DNA from: Rhodoblastus acidophilus
GTDB lineage: Bacteria > Pseudomonadota > Alphaproteobacteria > Rhizobiales > Beijerinckiaceae
Assembly (NCBI RefSeq): GCF_900187365.1
Contig: NZ_FYDG01000004.1
Coordinates: 124,001-188,000, forward strand
Direction: 5' to 3'
DNA: 64,000 nt
This document shows positions 25,530 through 33,912 of this stretch, in pieces (the first letter of the stretch is position 1; every line of letters starts with the position of its first letter). The notes below the pieces were generated by a model, which made no database searches, was not told the DNA's origin, and saw only the letters and a list, made by a program, of their open reading frames with translations. The translations under genes were made by a program, and so were the position numbers.

Positions 25530-26732
25530 TCACGCCGTTTCGCCCAAAAAGCGCCGCGCCTGCCCGGCGGCGTAGACGTCGGTCATGCCCGCGATGTAAT
25601 CGGCGACCACCCGCGCCCGCCCCGCCTCGTCGCGCGCCTGAGCCTGGCCTGCCCAAGGCTCGGACATATCTTCCGGCCGCGCCAGGAAATGCGCGAACAG
25701 GCCGCGCACGATTCGCTGCGCCTTCTTCCACACCGGCAGCACCGCGCTGTGGCGGTACATGCGGGTGAACAGGAATTCGCGCAGGATTTGCAGGTCGCGC
25801 CATTTGGCCGCGGAAAAGGCGATCACCGGCGCGCCGGCGCCCGCGATGGCGGCGGGGCTGTCGGGCTGGAGCCTTGCCAGCCGGGCCGCGCTTTCGGCGA
25901 ACACGTCCTCGACCAGATGCGTGATCACCCGCCGCGTCAATTCGTGGATCAATCGCGACCGCTCCAGGCCGGGATAACGCGCCGCGATCTCGTCCAGCAG
26001 GGCGGCGGTGAACGGCACCTCGCGCAGATCGTCGGGCGCGAACAGGCCGGCGCGCAGCCCGTCGTCGATGTCATGGGCGTTATAGGCGATGTCGTCGGCC
26101 AGCGCCGCGCATTGCGCCTCGGCGCTGGCGAATTCCTCAAGCCTTAGATCAACAACCCCGTTGAACTCCATGATATAGGCGCTAATTCCACTTCGCTCAT
26201 AACGTGAAGTCGGCCCGCCGTCCGGCCGCAGCAGCGGGCCATTGTGCTTGACCAGCCCCTCCAGCGTCTCGGCGCAGAGATTGAGCCCGTCCCACTCGGC
26301 GTAGCGGCGCTCCAGCTTGGTGACGATGCGCAGCGTCTGGGCGTTGTGGTCGAAGCCGCCGAACGCCGCCATGCACTCGTCGAGCACCTCCTCGCCGGCG
26401 TGGCCGAAACAGGCGTGGCCCAGGTCATGGCCGAGCGCGGTGGTCTCCGCCAGATCCTCGTCGAGCCGCAGGCCGCGCGCCAGGGCGCGGGCGATCTGCC
26501 CCACCTCCATCGTATGGGTGAGCCGGGTGCGGAAATGGTCGCCTTCGAGCGCGACGAACACCTGCGTCTTGTGGGCGAGGCGGCGGAAGGCGGTGGAATG
26601 GATGATGCGGTCGCGGTCGCGCTGGAAATCGCCGCGCGTGGGCGAGGCCGGCTCGGGAAACAGCCGGCCCCGGCTGCGGCGCCAGTCCAAAGCGAAAGGG
26701 GCGAGCGCGAACACGGGCGGGGCGAAGGACAA
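25530..26732 (-). CDS. dgt: deoxyguanosinetriphosphate triphosphohydrolase-like protein
   Basis: HD-domain dNTP triphosphohydrolase that removes tripolyphosphate from dNTPs and helps balance nucleotide pools. RDRIIHSTAFRRLAHKTQVF is diagnostic. The HD metal site is HTMEVGQIARALARG, GHDLGHACFGHAGE (H-D) and the later ADDIAYNAHDIDDGL aspartate. The length of 400 aa is normal for the alphaproteobacterial type-2 group. It diverges from erpA across about 110 bases, a conserved arrangement in Rhizobiales. About 80 bases in the middle (26133-26212) have markedly lower GC and rare codons although the protein reads through. Confidence 0.93.
   Translation of the reverse strand: MSFAPPVFALAPFALDWRRSRGRLFPEPASPTRGDFQRDRDRIIHSTAFRRLAHKTQVFVALEGDHFRTRLTHTMEVGQIARALARGLRLDEDLAETTALGHDLGHACFGHAGEEVLDECMAAFGGFDHNAQTLRIVTKLERRYAEWDGLNLCAETLEGLVKHNGPLLRPDGGPTSRYERSGISAYIMEFNGVVDLRLEEFASAEAQCAALADDIAYNAHDIDDGLRAGLFAPDDLREVPFTAALLDEIAARYPGLERSRLIHELTRRVITHLVEDVFAESAARLARLQPDSPAAIAGAGAPVIAFSAAKWRDLQILREFLFTRMYRHSAVLPVWKKAQRIVRGLFAHFLARPEDMSEPWAGQAQARDEAGRARVVADYIAGMTDVYAAGQARRFLGETA
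26133..26212 (-). other. low-GC patch inside dgt
   Basis: By hand count about 37 of 80 bases are G or C, against a clearly GC-rich surrounding gene. The encoded residues, from about TSRYERSGISAYIMEF to DLRLEEF, use codons such as ACT, TCA, CGT, CGA, AGT, ATT, CTA and AGG that are rare in the neighbours. The reading frame is kept. It may be a short recombination tract or a region under RNA-level constraint. Confidence 0.6.
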
Positions 26733-26842
26733 GGCGCGACCTTAAAGTCGGGGACGAAACAGCTCCGTTTAAACGAAAATCGCCGGCTTTGCATTGACCG
26801 CATCGCCGGGAGGACTATTTTCGCATCAGAGGAGAATTTTGC

Positions 26843-27184
26843 ATGACAGATGCGGATTCAAGCGCGGTCGTCGCCACCGAGGCGGCGAAGAAGCGGGTGG
26901 CGGAAATTCTGCGCGGCGAGGCCGATGGCTCCTGGCTGCGCGTGTCCGTCAGCGGCGGCGGCTGCTCGGGTTTTCAATATTGCTTCGACATCGCCCCGCA
27001 GGCCGAGGCCGACGACCTGATCCTCGCCCAGGACGAGGCGCGCATCGCCGTCGATTCGGTCGCGCTCGACTTTCTCAAGGGCGCGAAGATCGACTTTGTC
27101 GACGATCTGATGGGCTCCTCCTTCCGGGTGGAGAATCCCAACGCCACCGCCTCCTGCGGCTGCGGTTCGAGCTTCGCGGTCTGA
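26843..27184 (+). CDS. erpA: iron-sulfur cluster insertion protein ErpA
   Basis: A-type carrier that delivers Fe-S clusters to apo-proteins. The three ligand cysteines are in SGGGCSGFQYCF and the C-terminal SCGCGSSFAV. FRVENPNATASCGCG is typical of ErpA. It has 113 aa with AGGAG upstream of ATG 26843. It is divergent from dgt, as in many Rhizobiales. A second A-type protein, the SufA-like gene at 34.4 kb, is also in this window. Confidence 0.92.
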   Translation: MTDADSSAVVATEAAKKRVAEILRGEADGSWLRVSVSGGGCSGFQYCFDIAPQAEADDLILAQDEARIAVDSVALDFLKGAKIDFVDDLMGSSFRVENPNATASCGCGSSFAV

Positions 27185-27229
27185 CACGTTGACGCGTCGA
27201 AATCCGGCGCAAACGACAATGGGAATGGC

Positions 27230-28339
27230 ATGAGGGCGCCGAATTCCATCGATTTCTGGCGCGGCTACGCCCTTATCACCATCTTCATCACGCATGTGCC
27301 CGGCAATATTTTCGAGCGCTACACGCTGCGCGAATATTCGCTGTCGGACTCGGCCGAACTGTTCGTGTTCCTGGCCGGGGTGTCGCTGCGCTTCGTGGTC
27401 GATTCGCTGGCCAAACAGCCGCTGGCCGTCGCGCTCTACCGGCTCGGCGGCCGGGCGCTGACCATTTATTTCGCGCAACTGATCATCACCTTCCTGGCCA
27501 TCGCCATTCTCGCCGGCGCGGCCACGCTGCTCGACCAGCCGTATATCCTGCAATGGCACAATGCGGCGGCCGTGTTCGACGATCCCGTCGAGGCGCATAT
27601 CGGCCTGATCGCGTTGCGCTATCAGCTCGGCTATTTCAACATCCTGCCGCTCTATGTGGTGCTGATGGCCTCGGCGCCGACGCTGGCGGTGATTCACCGC
27701 CTCACGCCCTGGCTGGTGCTGCCGCTGTCGCTGACGCTCTATCTCTACACCATCGCCACCGGCTTCAACCTGCCGACCTGGCCGGTGGAGGGCAACTGGT
27801 TCTTCTCGCCCTCGGCCTGGCAGTTCATTTTCGTGCTGGGCTTCCTGTTTTCCGGGCCGAACGGCTATTACGCCCGGATGTCGCCGCGGGTGAAAAACGT
27901 GCTGTTCGTGGCGGCGGGCCTGCAAACCGCGCTGGGCGCCGCCATCGCGATCGGCGACGTCTCGCCCGATCCGGCCAACCTGCCCGACCCCAAACTGTTC
28001 TTCGTCTTCGACAAGACCTATCTGTCGCCGGCGCGGGCGATTCATTGTCTGGCGCTGGCCTGTTTCTTTGGCGGCGCCTTCACCTATATTCAGCGTTACG
28101 CCGGGTTTTTGGCGAAGTTCTTTTCAATGCTCGGGCGTAATTCGCTCAATGTGTTCTGCGTCGCCTCGCTGCTCAGTCTGTGCGGGCAGGTCGCGCGTTA
28201 CGCGTTTAACGGGCGTTGGGAAATCGATTGGCTCGTGCTAGGTGTGGGCGCGGCGGGTTTGGGCTTCACGGCATGGTTGACCGAATGGCGGCAAAGACAT
28301 GGCGGGCGCGCAAAAAGCGTTCCCGCGCCGGAAAAATAG
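27230..28339 (+). CDS. opgC: OpgC-family membrane acyltransferase
   Basis: OpgC proteins are multi-pass inner-membrane enzymes that add succinyl or similar acyl groups to osmoregulated periplasmic glucans. The opening RAPNSIDFWRGYALITIF carries the conserved D-x-x-R-G region and H in IFITHVPGNIFER. SDSAELFVFLAGVSL is also characteristic. About ten hydrophobic segments are visible over 369 aa. LGYFNILPLYVVLM and GRNSLNVFCVASLLS match the family. It starts 45 bases after erpA. Its 3' end overlaps the SGNH-fold gene by about 65 bases, so the two are coupled. The acyl donor and the acceptor glucan are inferred from family only. Confidence 0.88.
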   Translation: MRAPNSIDFWRGYALITIFITHVPGNIFERYTLREYSLSDSAELFVFLAGVSLRFVVDSLAKQPLAVALYRLGGRALTIYFAQLIITFLAIAILAGAATLLDQPYILQWHNAAAVFDDPVEAHIGLIALRYQLGYFNILPLYVVLMASAPTLAVIHRLTPWLVLPLSLTLYLYTIATGFNLPTWPVEGNWFFSPSAWQFIFVLGFLFSGPNGYYARMSPRVKNVLFVAAGLQTALGAAIAIGDVSPDPANLPDPKLFFVFDKTYLSPARAIHCLALACFFGGAFTYIQRYAGFLAKFFSMLGRNSLNVFCVASLLSLCGQVARYAFNGRWEIDWLVLGVGAAGLGFTAWLTEWRQRHGGRAKSVPAPEK

Positions 28340-29067
28340 CGCTCTGCCTGGTCGCGCTCTGTTGCGTCGCGGGGCAGCCTTCCCATGCGGAAGACCGTTG
28401 CGAGCCCGTCAGCGGAAGCCTCGCCTCTCCCGCGCCCCTGCCCTTCGTCACGGCGGCGCTGGCGCGTCCCGACAAGAAATTGCGGCTGCTGGTGATCGGC
28501 GGCGCGGTGGGCCGCGGCGCGCGCCGCTCCTATCCGGCGACGCTGGAGAGCCTGCTGGAAAAGGCGCTGACCGGCATCGACGTGATCGTGGTCAACCGCC
28601 CGATGTCCGGCGAGACCGCCGGCGACGCGCTGGAGCGCATCCGCACCGAATTCGCGTTGCAGCACCCGGATTTGCTGATCTGGCAGGTCGGCGGCAACGA
28701 CGCTTTGGCCCATGTCGATCCCGAGGCCTACGAACACAGCCTGACCGACGGCGTGCGCTGGACCAAGGAAGCCGACGCCGACGTGCTGCTGGTCGGCTTC
28801 GAGACCAATCCATGGCTGCACGATCAGGCCGAGGTCGAGGCGATTCGCGATGCGACGCGCAAGGTCGCCGCCGCGCAGAACGTGTTCTACATTCGCCGCG
28901 CCGACGCGGTGCAGGTCGCCGCCCGCGCCAAGTCCCGCGCCGATCAGGGCGACAATCCGCTGCCGGTCGAAACCGGCGGCGAGTGCCTCGCCGCCCAGGT
29001 GGCGCAGGCGCTGGCCGCCAATCTCGTGTTGCGCCGCACCCGCCCCGCCCCGCTCATCGAGCCGTGA
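28273..29067 (+). CDS. periplasmic SGNH-fold protein lacking the catalytic triad
   Basis: Basic N terminus plus hydrophobic core (residues 22-39, ending QPSHA) looks like a signal peptide. The rest has the SGNH hydrolase layout: block I LRLLVIGGAVGRGARR, block II VNRPMSGETAGDAL, block III WQVGGNDAL. However, block I reads GGAV (residues 76-79) where GDSx is expected, so the serine nucleophile is replaced by alanine. No Asp-x-x-His is seen near the C terminus (PVETGGECLAAQVAQAL). It should therefore be a non-hydrolytic binding or scaffold protein, unless chemistry is rewired. ATG 28273 is taken as the start; ATG 28285 is possible. It overlaps opgC and ends at the next gene. Confidence 0.75.
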   Translation: MVDRMAAKTWRARKKRSRAGKIALCLVALCCVAGQPSHAEDRCEPVSGSLASPAPLPFVTAALARPDKKLRLLVIGGAVGRGARRSYPATLESLLEKALTGIDVIVVNRPMSGETAGDALERIRTEFALQHPDLLIWQVGGNDALAHVDPEAYEHSLTDGVRWTKEADADVLLVGFETNPWLHDQAEVEAIRDATRKVAAAQNVFYIRRADAVQVAARAKSRADQGDNPLPVETGGECLAAQVAQALAANLVLRRTRPAPLIEP

Positions 29068-29069
29068 CC

Positions 29070-30644
29070 ATGGCGCAGCAGGACACGTTCGCCTTCCTCA
29101 GGGACGCGCTGGCCGCCGAGGCCGGGGTCGGCGGCCCGGCCGAGGTCGAGGTCAAGGAGACCCATGTCTCCATCGTGCTGCTCGCCGGCGACCTCGTGTT
29201 CAAGCTCAAGCGCGCCGTGCTGTTCCCCTATCTGGATTTCTCCACGCCGGACAAGCGCGAGGCCGCCTGCCGCGCCGAAGTCGCGCTGAACGCCCGCGCC
29301 GCGCCCGGCCTGTATCTCGGCCTGCGCGCGATCACCCGCGAGGGCGACGGACTGGCCTTCGACGGGCCGGGCGAGCGGGTCGATTGCATTGTGGTGATGC
29401 GCCGCTTCCGCGAATCCGACCTGTTCGACGTGATGGCGCGCGAGCGGCGGCTCGAACCCGCCCATATCGAGGCGCTGGCGGAGACGATCGCGCGCTTTCA
29501 CGCCAGCGCCGAGCGTTTTCCCGACGCCGAGGGCGCCGCCGCCATGACGCATCTGCTCGACCTCAACGACGAGAGTTTCGAGGGCTGCCACCTGTTCGCG
29601 TCGGCCGATGTCGCGCGGCTCGAAGGCAAGTTCCGCGACGAACTGGCGCGGATCGCCCCGCTGCTCGACGCCCGCGCGGCGCGCGGCTTCGTGCGGCTGT
29701 GCCATGGCGACCTCTACCTGCGCAACATCTGCCTGTTCCGGGGCAAGCCCACCCTGTTCGACTGCATCGAGTTCGACGAGGCGCTGGCCCGGATCGACGT
29801 GCTCTACGACGTCGCCTTCACGCTGATGGATCTGTGGCTGTGCGGCCGCCACGACCTCGCCAACCTGCTTTACAACCGCTACGCCAGCGCGCTGTTCCGC
29901 ACCCTGCCCGACCTGCCCGCCAAGATCCGCGACGGCTATGCGTCGCTGCCGTTTTTCATGGCGCTGCGCGCCGCCATCCGCGCCCATATCGCCAGCGGAC
30001 AGGCGCGCACCGGCCATGGCGGCTGCGTCAGGGAGCACGAGGACGAGGCGCGGGCCTATTTCCAGCTCGCCGAGGATCTGCTGTCGCCGCGCCCGCGCAT
30101 GCTGGTGGTGATCGGCGGCCTCAGCGGCTCCGGCAAATCGACGCTGGCCGCGAAAATCGCCGCCGAGCTTGGCCCGGCGCCGGGCGCGCGCTCGCTCAAT
30201 TCGGACCGCACCCGCAAGGCCATGCACAAGCTGCCGCCCGGCGACCGGCTGCCGCCCGAAGCTTACGCCATGAACATCACCGCCGCCGTCTATCTGCGGC
30301 TGCTGTCGCGCGCGCTCGACGCCCTTAACCAGGGCCGCGCGGTGGTGATCGACGCGGTTTATGCGGCGCAGGAGGAGCGCGACGCCGTGGAGAAGCTGGC
30401 GCGCGACGCCGGCGCGCCCTTCCTTGGTTTGTGGCTGGACGCCGAACCCGACGTGTTGCGCCAGCGCGTGCGCGAGCGCCCCAAAGGCGCCTCCGACGCC
30501 GACGAAAGCGTGCTGGACGCGCAATTGCAGCGGCCGCTCGGCCAGATTTTCTGGAGACGGCTGGATTCGTCGCAGCCGGATCTGGCCGGCCGCGCGCTGG
30601 CGCTGGCGCGCGACGTCCTGGCCGCTTACGAACGTCAGATGTAG
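29070..30644 (+). CDS. fused APH-like kinase and P-loop ATPase/kinase domain protein
   Basis: The N-terminal ~330 residues resemble aminoglycoside phosphotransferase/choline-kinase folds. LAGDLVFKLKRAV resembles the ATP lysine region, RLCHGDLYLRNICLF is the HGDxxxxN catalytic loop, and LFDCIEFDEALARIDVLYDVAF is the metal-binding DxD-like part. The C-terminal part has Walker A IGGLSGSGKSTLA near residue 350, SDRTRKAM and a later RxxxRPKGASDADE lid-like segment, as in gluconate-kinase-like P-loop proteins. The 524-residue fusion is a known bacterial architecture of unknown substrate. ATG 29070 is used; an in-frame GTG at 29064 overlaps the SGNH stop. It probably belongs with opgC and the SGNH gene. 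Confidence 0.82.
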   Translation: MAQQDTFAFLRDALAAEAGVGGPAEVEVKETHVSIVLLAGDLVFKLKRAVLFPYLDFSTPDKREAACRAEVALNARAAPGLYLGLRAITREGDGLAFDGPGERVDCIVVMRRFRESDLFDVMARERRLEPAHIEALAETIARFHASAERFPDAEGAAAMTHLLDLNDESFEGCHLFASADVARLEGKFRDELARIAPLLDARAARGFVRLCHGDLYLRNICLFRGKPTLFDCIEFDEALARIDVLYDVAFTLMDLWLCGRHDLANLLYNRYASALFRTLPDLPAKIRDGYASLPFFMALRAAIRAHIASGQARTGHGGCVREHEDEARAYFQLAEDLLSPRPRMLVVIGGLSGSGKSTLAAKIAAELGPAPGARSLNSDRTRKAMHKLPPGDRLPPEAYAMNITAAVYLRLLSRALDALNQGRAVVIDAVYAAQEERDAVEKLARDAGAPFLGLWLDAEPDVLRQRVRERPKGASDADESVLDAQLQRPLGQIFWRRLDSSQPDLAGRALALARDVLAAYERQM

Positions 30645-30970
30645 GTTTTTTTGTCGCGGCGGCAGGCCGCGCAGGATTTGGCGAAGGCGGCGCTGACCTC
30701 GGTGTCGAAATGAAAGCGCGGGGCCACCCGGGAGAGTTGCTCGACGGCGGCGACCAGTTGCTCCCGCACATGGGCCAATTGCGGCGTGTCCGCGCCATAG
30801 CTTTCCAGATCGGACAAGGCGAACAACAGCTTGATCAAGGCCTGCTCCGCGACCGACTCCAGACTCTCTCCCATCGCGCCCAACTCCAGACCAAACTCAC
30901 GCGCATTGTCAATGTCTCCCCACCATTGTGCAGAGCACAACCAACCCGCAAGTTGCATCGCCGCGCGCAA
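30635..30970 (-). CDS. hypothetical small helical protein with C-terminal CxxC
   Basis: I do not recognise this 111-residue protein. The middle is amphipathic helix (ESLESVAEQALIKLLFALSD, QLAHVREQLVAAVEQLSRV). The end has C100-A-A-C103 followed by RRDKKTYI, which could bind zinc or form a disulfide. No signal peptide is seen. The start is uncertain: an internal ATG at 30874 has GGAG nine bases upstream and would give 79 residues, while the first 32 residues fall in less GC-rich sequence and look unlike coding DNA. Its 3' end overlaps the kinase/ATPase gene by ten bases in convergent orientation. Confidence 0.5.
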   Translation of the reverse strand: MRAAMQLAGWLCSAQWWGDIDNAREFGLELGAMGESLESVAEQALIKLLFALSDLESYGADTPQLAHVREQLVAAVEQLSRVAPRFHFDTEVSAAFAKSCAACRRDKKTYI

Positions 30971-31225
30971 GCGTCAGGGTTTCCCCCTCTAAAACAATTT
31001 ATTAGCAATCAAGGCGCCGGCGGGCCACGGACGGCGCGGGCCGAAACGGCCGGAATCGCGCGCGCCGGCCGACCGGAGACGCGCGACGCCAACAGATTGT
31101 TTTTGATTGAATTTTTATCGAATAGCCCCGCCGGCCGCGCTGCGGCGCCAACGGCGGGACGATGCCCCGGCGGAGCGGGCGACGAAGGCGGCGCGCGGCC
31201 AGGGCGCGTTAACGATGCTCCGCGC

Positions 31226-31843
31226 TCATTCCATGGCTGCTGCGCGCAAAATGCATATCATCACCGCCCGCGCCGGCTTGTCGGCGGGATTGCGGATCAG
31301 ATGCGGGCGGTCGGCGCGGTAGCGCAATGTGTCGCCCGTGACCGCCGATTCCGTCTCGCCCCCGGATTCCACGCGCAATTCGCCTTCCAGCACGGTCAGC
31401 GATTCCATCGCGCCGCGCTGGTGGGCGTCCGAGGCCAGCACGCCGCCCGGCTCGGCGAAAAAGTCGTACCATTGCAGCCAGTCGATGGTTTTGCTCCAGC
31501 CGGTGATCACCAGCCGGCACTTGCCGTCGTCGGACACCAGCAGCGGCGTGTCGTTGCGCGAGATCTTCTCGATGAACGCCGAGTCCTCGTCCTCGCGCAA
31601 AACCTGCTCGATGCTGACGTCGAGCGCCTGCGCCAGCCGCCACAGCGTCACCAGGGTCGGATTGGTCTCGTTGCGCTCGATCTGGCTGATGATGGACTTG
31701 GCGACGCCCGACTGGTCGGACAATTCCGACAGCGACAGGTTCGACGCCTTGCGCAGGCGCTGCACGGTCTTGCCGAGCTGCCCGGCCAGAGCCACGGCGC
31801 CCGCCTCCAGAACCTTCTGCTTGTCCTTGCCTTCGACGCCCAT
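31226..31843 (-). CDS. XRE-cupin transcriptional regulator
   Basis: N-terminal helix-turn-helix (GKTVQRLRKASNLSLSELSDQSGVAKSIISQIERNETNP is the region; key part LSELSDQSGVAKSIISQIER, residues about 38-57). The C-terminal cupin is GGVLASDAHQRGAMESLTVL with GDTLRYRADRPHLIRNP. These regulators (PuuR/SutR type) usually sense small amines, amino acids or related metabolites and control a neighbouring transporter or catabolic gene. Start ATG 31843 gives 205 aa. The EamA transporter gene lies upstream on the same strand, 133 bases away. A dyad in the AT-rich stretch just upstream may be its own operator. The effector is unknown. Confidence 0.88.
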   Translation of the reverse strand: MGVEGKDKQKVLEAGAVALAGQLGKTVQRLRKASNLSLSELSDQSGVAKSIISQIERNETNPTLVTLWRLAQALDVSIEQVLREDEDSAFIEKISRNDTPLLVSDDGKCRLVITGWSKTIDWLQWYDFFAEPGGVLASDAHQRGAMESLTVLEGELRVESGGETESAVTGDTLRYRADRPHLIRNPADKPARAVMICILRAAAME

Positions 31844-31867
31844 CGCGACGACGCGCCCCGTTCGGAA

Positions 31868-31889
31868 TTCTAAACGATTTTGTTTGAAA
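31868..31889. promoter_or_regulatory. candidate operator of the XRE-cupin gene
   Basis: An imperfect dyad, TTCTAAAC-N6-GTTTGAAA (six of eight symmetric positions match), lies 25 bases before the XRE-cupin start. The surrounding stretch is AT-rich, unlike the neighbourhood. XRE-cupin regulators commonly bind TTTA/TAAA-type dyads next to their own gene, so autoregulation is plausible. Confidence 0.4.
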
Positions 31890-31976
31890 TAACGAATTTT
31901 CGACGGCTTTGAAAGCCCTTTCGCCACCGTCTTGCGCGCGAAGAATCGGCGCCGGCTGCGCGAAAAGGCGGCGGCG

Positions 31977-32882
31977 TCAGGCCCGCTCGGGCGTTTTGCG
32001 CGACGAGCGCAGCGCCAGCAGGCCGGCGGCGGCGATGGCCGCAGCGCCGAGCAGCACGGCGCGCGAGGGCGCCTCGCCGTCGATGGCGAGGCTGGCGAGC
32101 AGCGCCCAGACCATGGCGAGATAATCGAAGGCGGCGAGCAGCGAGGCGTCGGCGTAGCGGTAGGACGAGGTGGCGAGGATTTGCGCCGCCCCGCCCGCCA
32201 CCCCGGCGCCGGCCAGGCCGATCCAGGCGCGGGCGTCGGGCGCGACATAGGCGCTTCCCAGCGCCGGAAACACAGGCGCCGCCGCCAGAGTCAGGGCGCC
32301 GAAGAATACGCAGGAGCAGGTGAAGTAGAACACGATGGCGCCCGTGGTTTCGAGTTGAGCGAGGCGGCGCGTCTGCACGATGGACAGCGCCGCGCACAGC
32401 GCCCCGATCAGGGCGACGCCGGCCCCGTACCGCATGTTCCCGTCAAAACCCGCGCCAAAGCCGAGATGTTCCGACAGCATGACCACCACGCCGACAAAAC
32501 CGATCGCTACCGCCAGCCAGCGCGAGGCCTGCACGCGCTCGCGCAACGCCAGCCCGGCGATCAGGGTGACGAAAATCGGATAGGCGTAGAAATAGGCGGT
32601 GGCGTCGGCGAGCGGCAGCAGCGCCAGCGCGGTGAAATTGCAGAACATGCCGGCGACGCCGGACAGGCCGCGCCCGAGATGGCCGAGCGGCCGCGTGGTC
32701 CGCCAGGCGCCCGACAGCGCCCCGCTGGCCGCCAGCCAGGCCAGCAGCACGGCCAGCGCGACAAGGGAACGATAGAACACGATCTCCGCCACCGGCACGG
32801 TCGGGGCCGCCGCGCGCACCCCCAGCGCCATGGCGGTGAAGGCCAGGGTGGAGAGCGTCTTCAGGAAGATTCCCTTGAGCAT
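31977..32882 (-). CDS. DMT-superfamily (EamA) transporter
   Basis: Inner-membrane protein of 301 aa with ten predicted helices in two EamA halves (residues about 5-140 and 150-290). PVAEIVFYRSLVAL, LADATAYFYAYPIFVTLIAG and LGFVGVV-like segments (IGFVGVVVMLSE) are characteristic. Such carriers export or import amino acids, nucleobases or other metabolites; the substrate cannot be read. Together with the XRE-cupin gene downstream it may form a regulated export unit. Divergent from the phosphoesterase gene, with 86 bases between the starts. Confidence 0.85.
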   Translation of the reverse strand: MLKGIFLKTLSTLAFTAMALGVRAAAPTVPVAEIVFYRSLVALAVLLAWLAASGALSGAWRTTRPLGHLGRGLSGVAGMFCNFTALALLPLADATAYFYAYPIFVTLIAGLALRERVQASRWLAVAIGFVGVVVMLSEHLGFGAGFDGNMRYGAGVALIGALCAALSIVQTRRLAQLETTGAIVFYFTCSCVFFGALTLAAAPVFPALGSAYVAPDARAWIGLAGAGVAGGAAQILATSSYRYADASLLAAFDYLAMVWALLASLAIDGEAPSRAVLLGAAAIAAAGLLALRSSRKTPERA

Positions 32883-32968
32883 GGCCGGCGAATGACAGCT
32901 TTGTCATCGGGACGCAACAATTGACTGGCAGCAGGAAGCGATTTCTTAATAGACGGAAAGGCCAGATC

Positions 32969-33814
32969 ATGAGCGCCATTCTGAACCGGACCGACGAGGA
33001 GGCGGAGCCCAAACGCTACCGCACCCTGTTCATTTCCGACGTGCATCTCGGCACGCGCGGATGCCAGGCCGATCTGCTGCTCGATTTCTTCAAGCACAAT
33101 GAATCCGAGGAGCTGATCCTCGTCGGCGACATCATCGACGGCTGGCGCCTCAAGGGCGGCTGGTATTGGCCGCAGGCCCACAACGACGTGATGCAGAAAC
33201 TGCTGCGCAAGGTGCGCAAGGGCACCCGCGTGGTGTTCGTGCCCGGCAATCACGACGAATTCGCCCGCGATTTCGTCGGGCTGGAATTCGGCGGCGTCGA
33301 GGTCGAGGACCACATCCTGCACAAGACCGCCGACGGCAAAACCTTCCTGGTCGTCCACGGCGACCAGTTCGACGTGGTGGTGCGCCACGCCCGCTGGCTC
33401 GCCCATCTCGGCGACTGGGCCTATGATTTCGCCATCTGGGTCAATTGCTGGTTCAACCGCGCCCGCCGCAAGTTTGGCTTGCCCTATTGGTCGTTCTCGC
33501 AATGGGCCAAGCTCAAGGTCAAGGACGCCGTCAATTTCATCGGCGCCTTCGAGGAGACGCTGGCGGCGGAAGCGCGCAAGCGCGGCGTCGACGGCATCGT
33601 CTGCGGCCACATCCACCATGCCGTGATCCGCGAGATCGACGGAATCACCTATGTCAACACCGGCGATTTCGTCGAATCCTGCACCGCCATCGCCGAGCAT
33701 TTCGACGGAACGCTGGAGCTGATCCAGTGGAAATCGCTGGAAAGCGAGCGCGGCGAAACCGCCGCCCGCACGGGCGCCGCGCTGCTGACGGCGCAGAGGG
33801 TCGCGGCGGAATAG
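32969..33814 (+). CDS. LpxH-type metallophosphoesterase (UDP-2,3-diacylglucosamine diphosphatase family)
   Basis: Calcineurin-like metallophosphoesterase. Metal ligands are visible in order: FISDVHLGTRG (D-x-H), LVGDIIDGW (GD), FVPGNHDEF (GNHD), LVVHGDQFD (H) and VCGHIHHAV (GHxH). These match the LpxH branch, which cleaves UDP-2,3-diacylglucosamine in lipid A synthesis. Many alphaproteobacteria use LpxI for that step, so this paralogue may have another lipid or nucleotide substrate. ATG 32969 (281 aa) has GGAAAGG upstream; the frame is open 16 codons further left without support. Confidence 0.83.
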   Translation: MSAILNRTDEEAEPKRYRTLFISDVHLGTRGCQADLLLDFFKHNESEELILVGDIIDGWRLKGGWYWPQAHNDVMQKLLRKVRKGTRVVFVPGNHDEFARDFVGLEFGGVEVEDHILHKTADGKTFLVVHGDQFDVVVRHARWLAHLGDWAYDFAIWVNCWFNRARRKFGLPYWSFSQWAKLKVKDAVNFIGAFEETLAAEARKRGVDGIVCGHIHHAVIREIDGITYVNTGDFVESCTAIAEHFDGTLELIQWKSLESERGETAARTGAALLTAQRVAAE

Positions 33815-33912
33815 TCCGGCGCGGCGGGCGCCCGGCGGTTTACGCCTGCCGGGCGGCGTGAGATTGACAAATTGCCGTGGCACGATGCGGCGTCATCCCA
33901 TGAGGCCCGCCC

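Noticed and set aside
26144-26803. 219-codon alternative minus-strand frame over dgt
   Set aside because: It is out of frame with the conserved HD motifs and has Arg/Ser/Ala-rich shadow composition.
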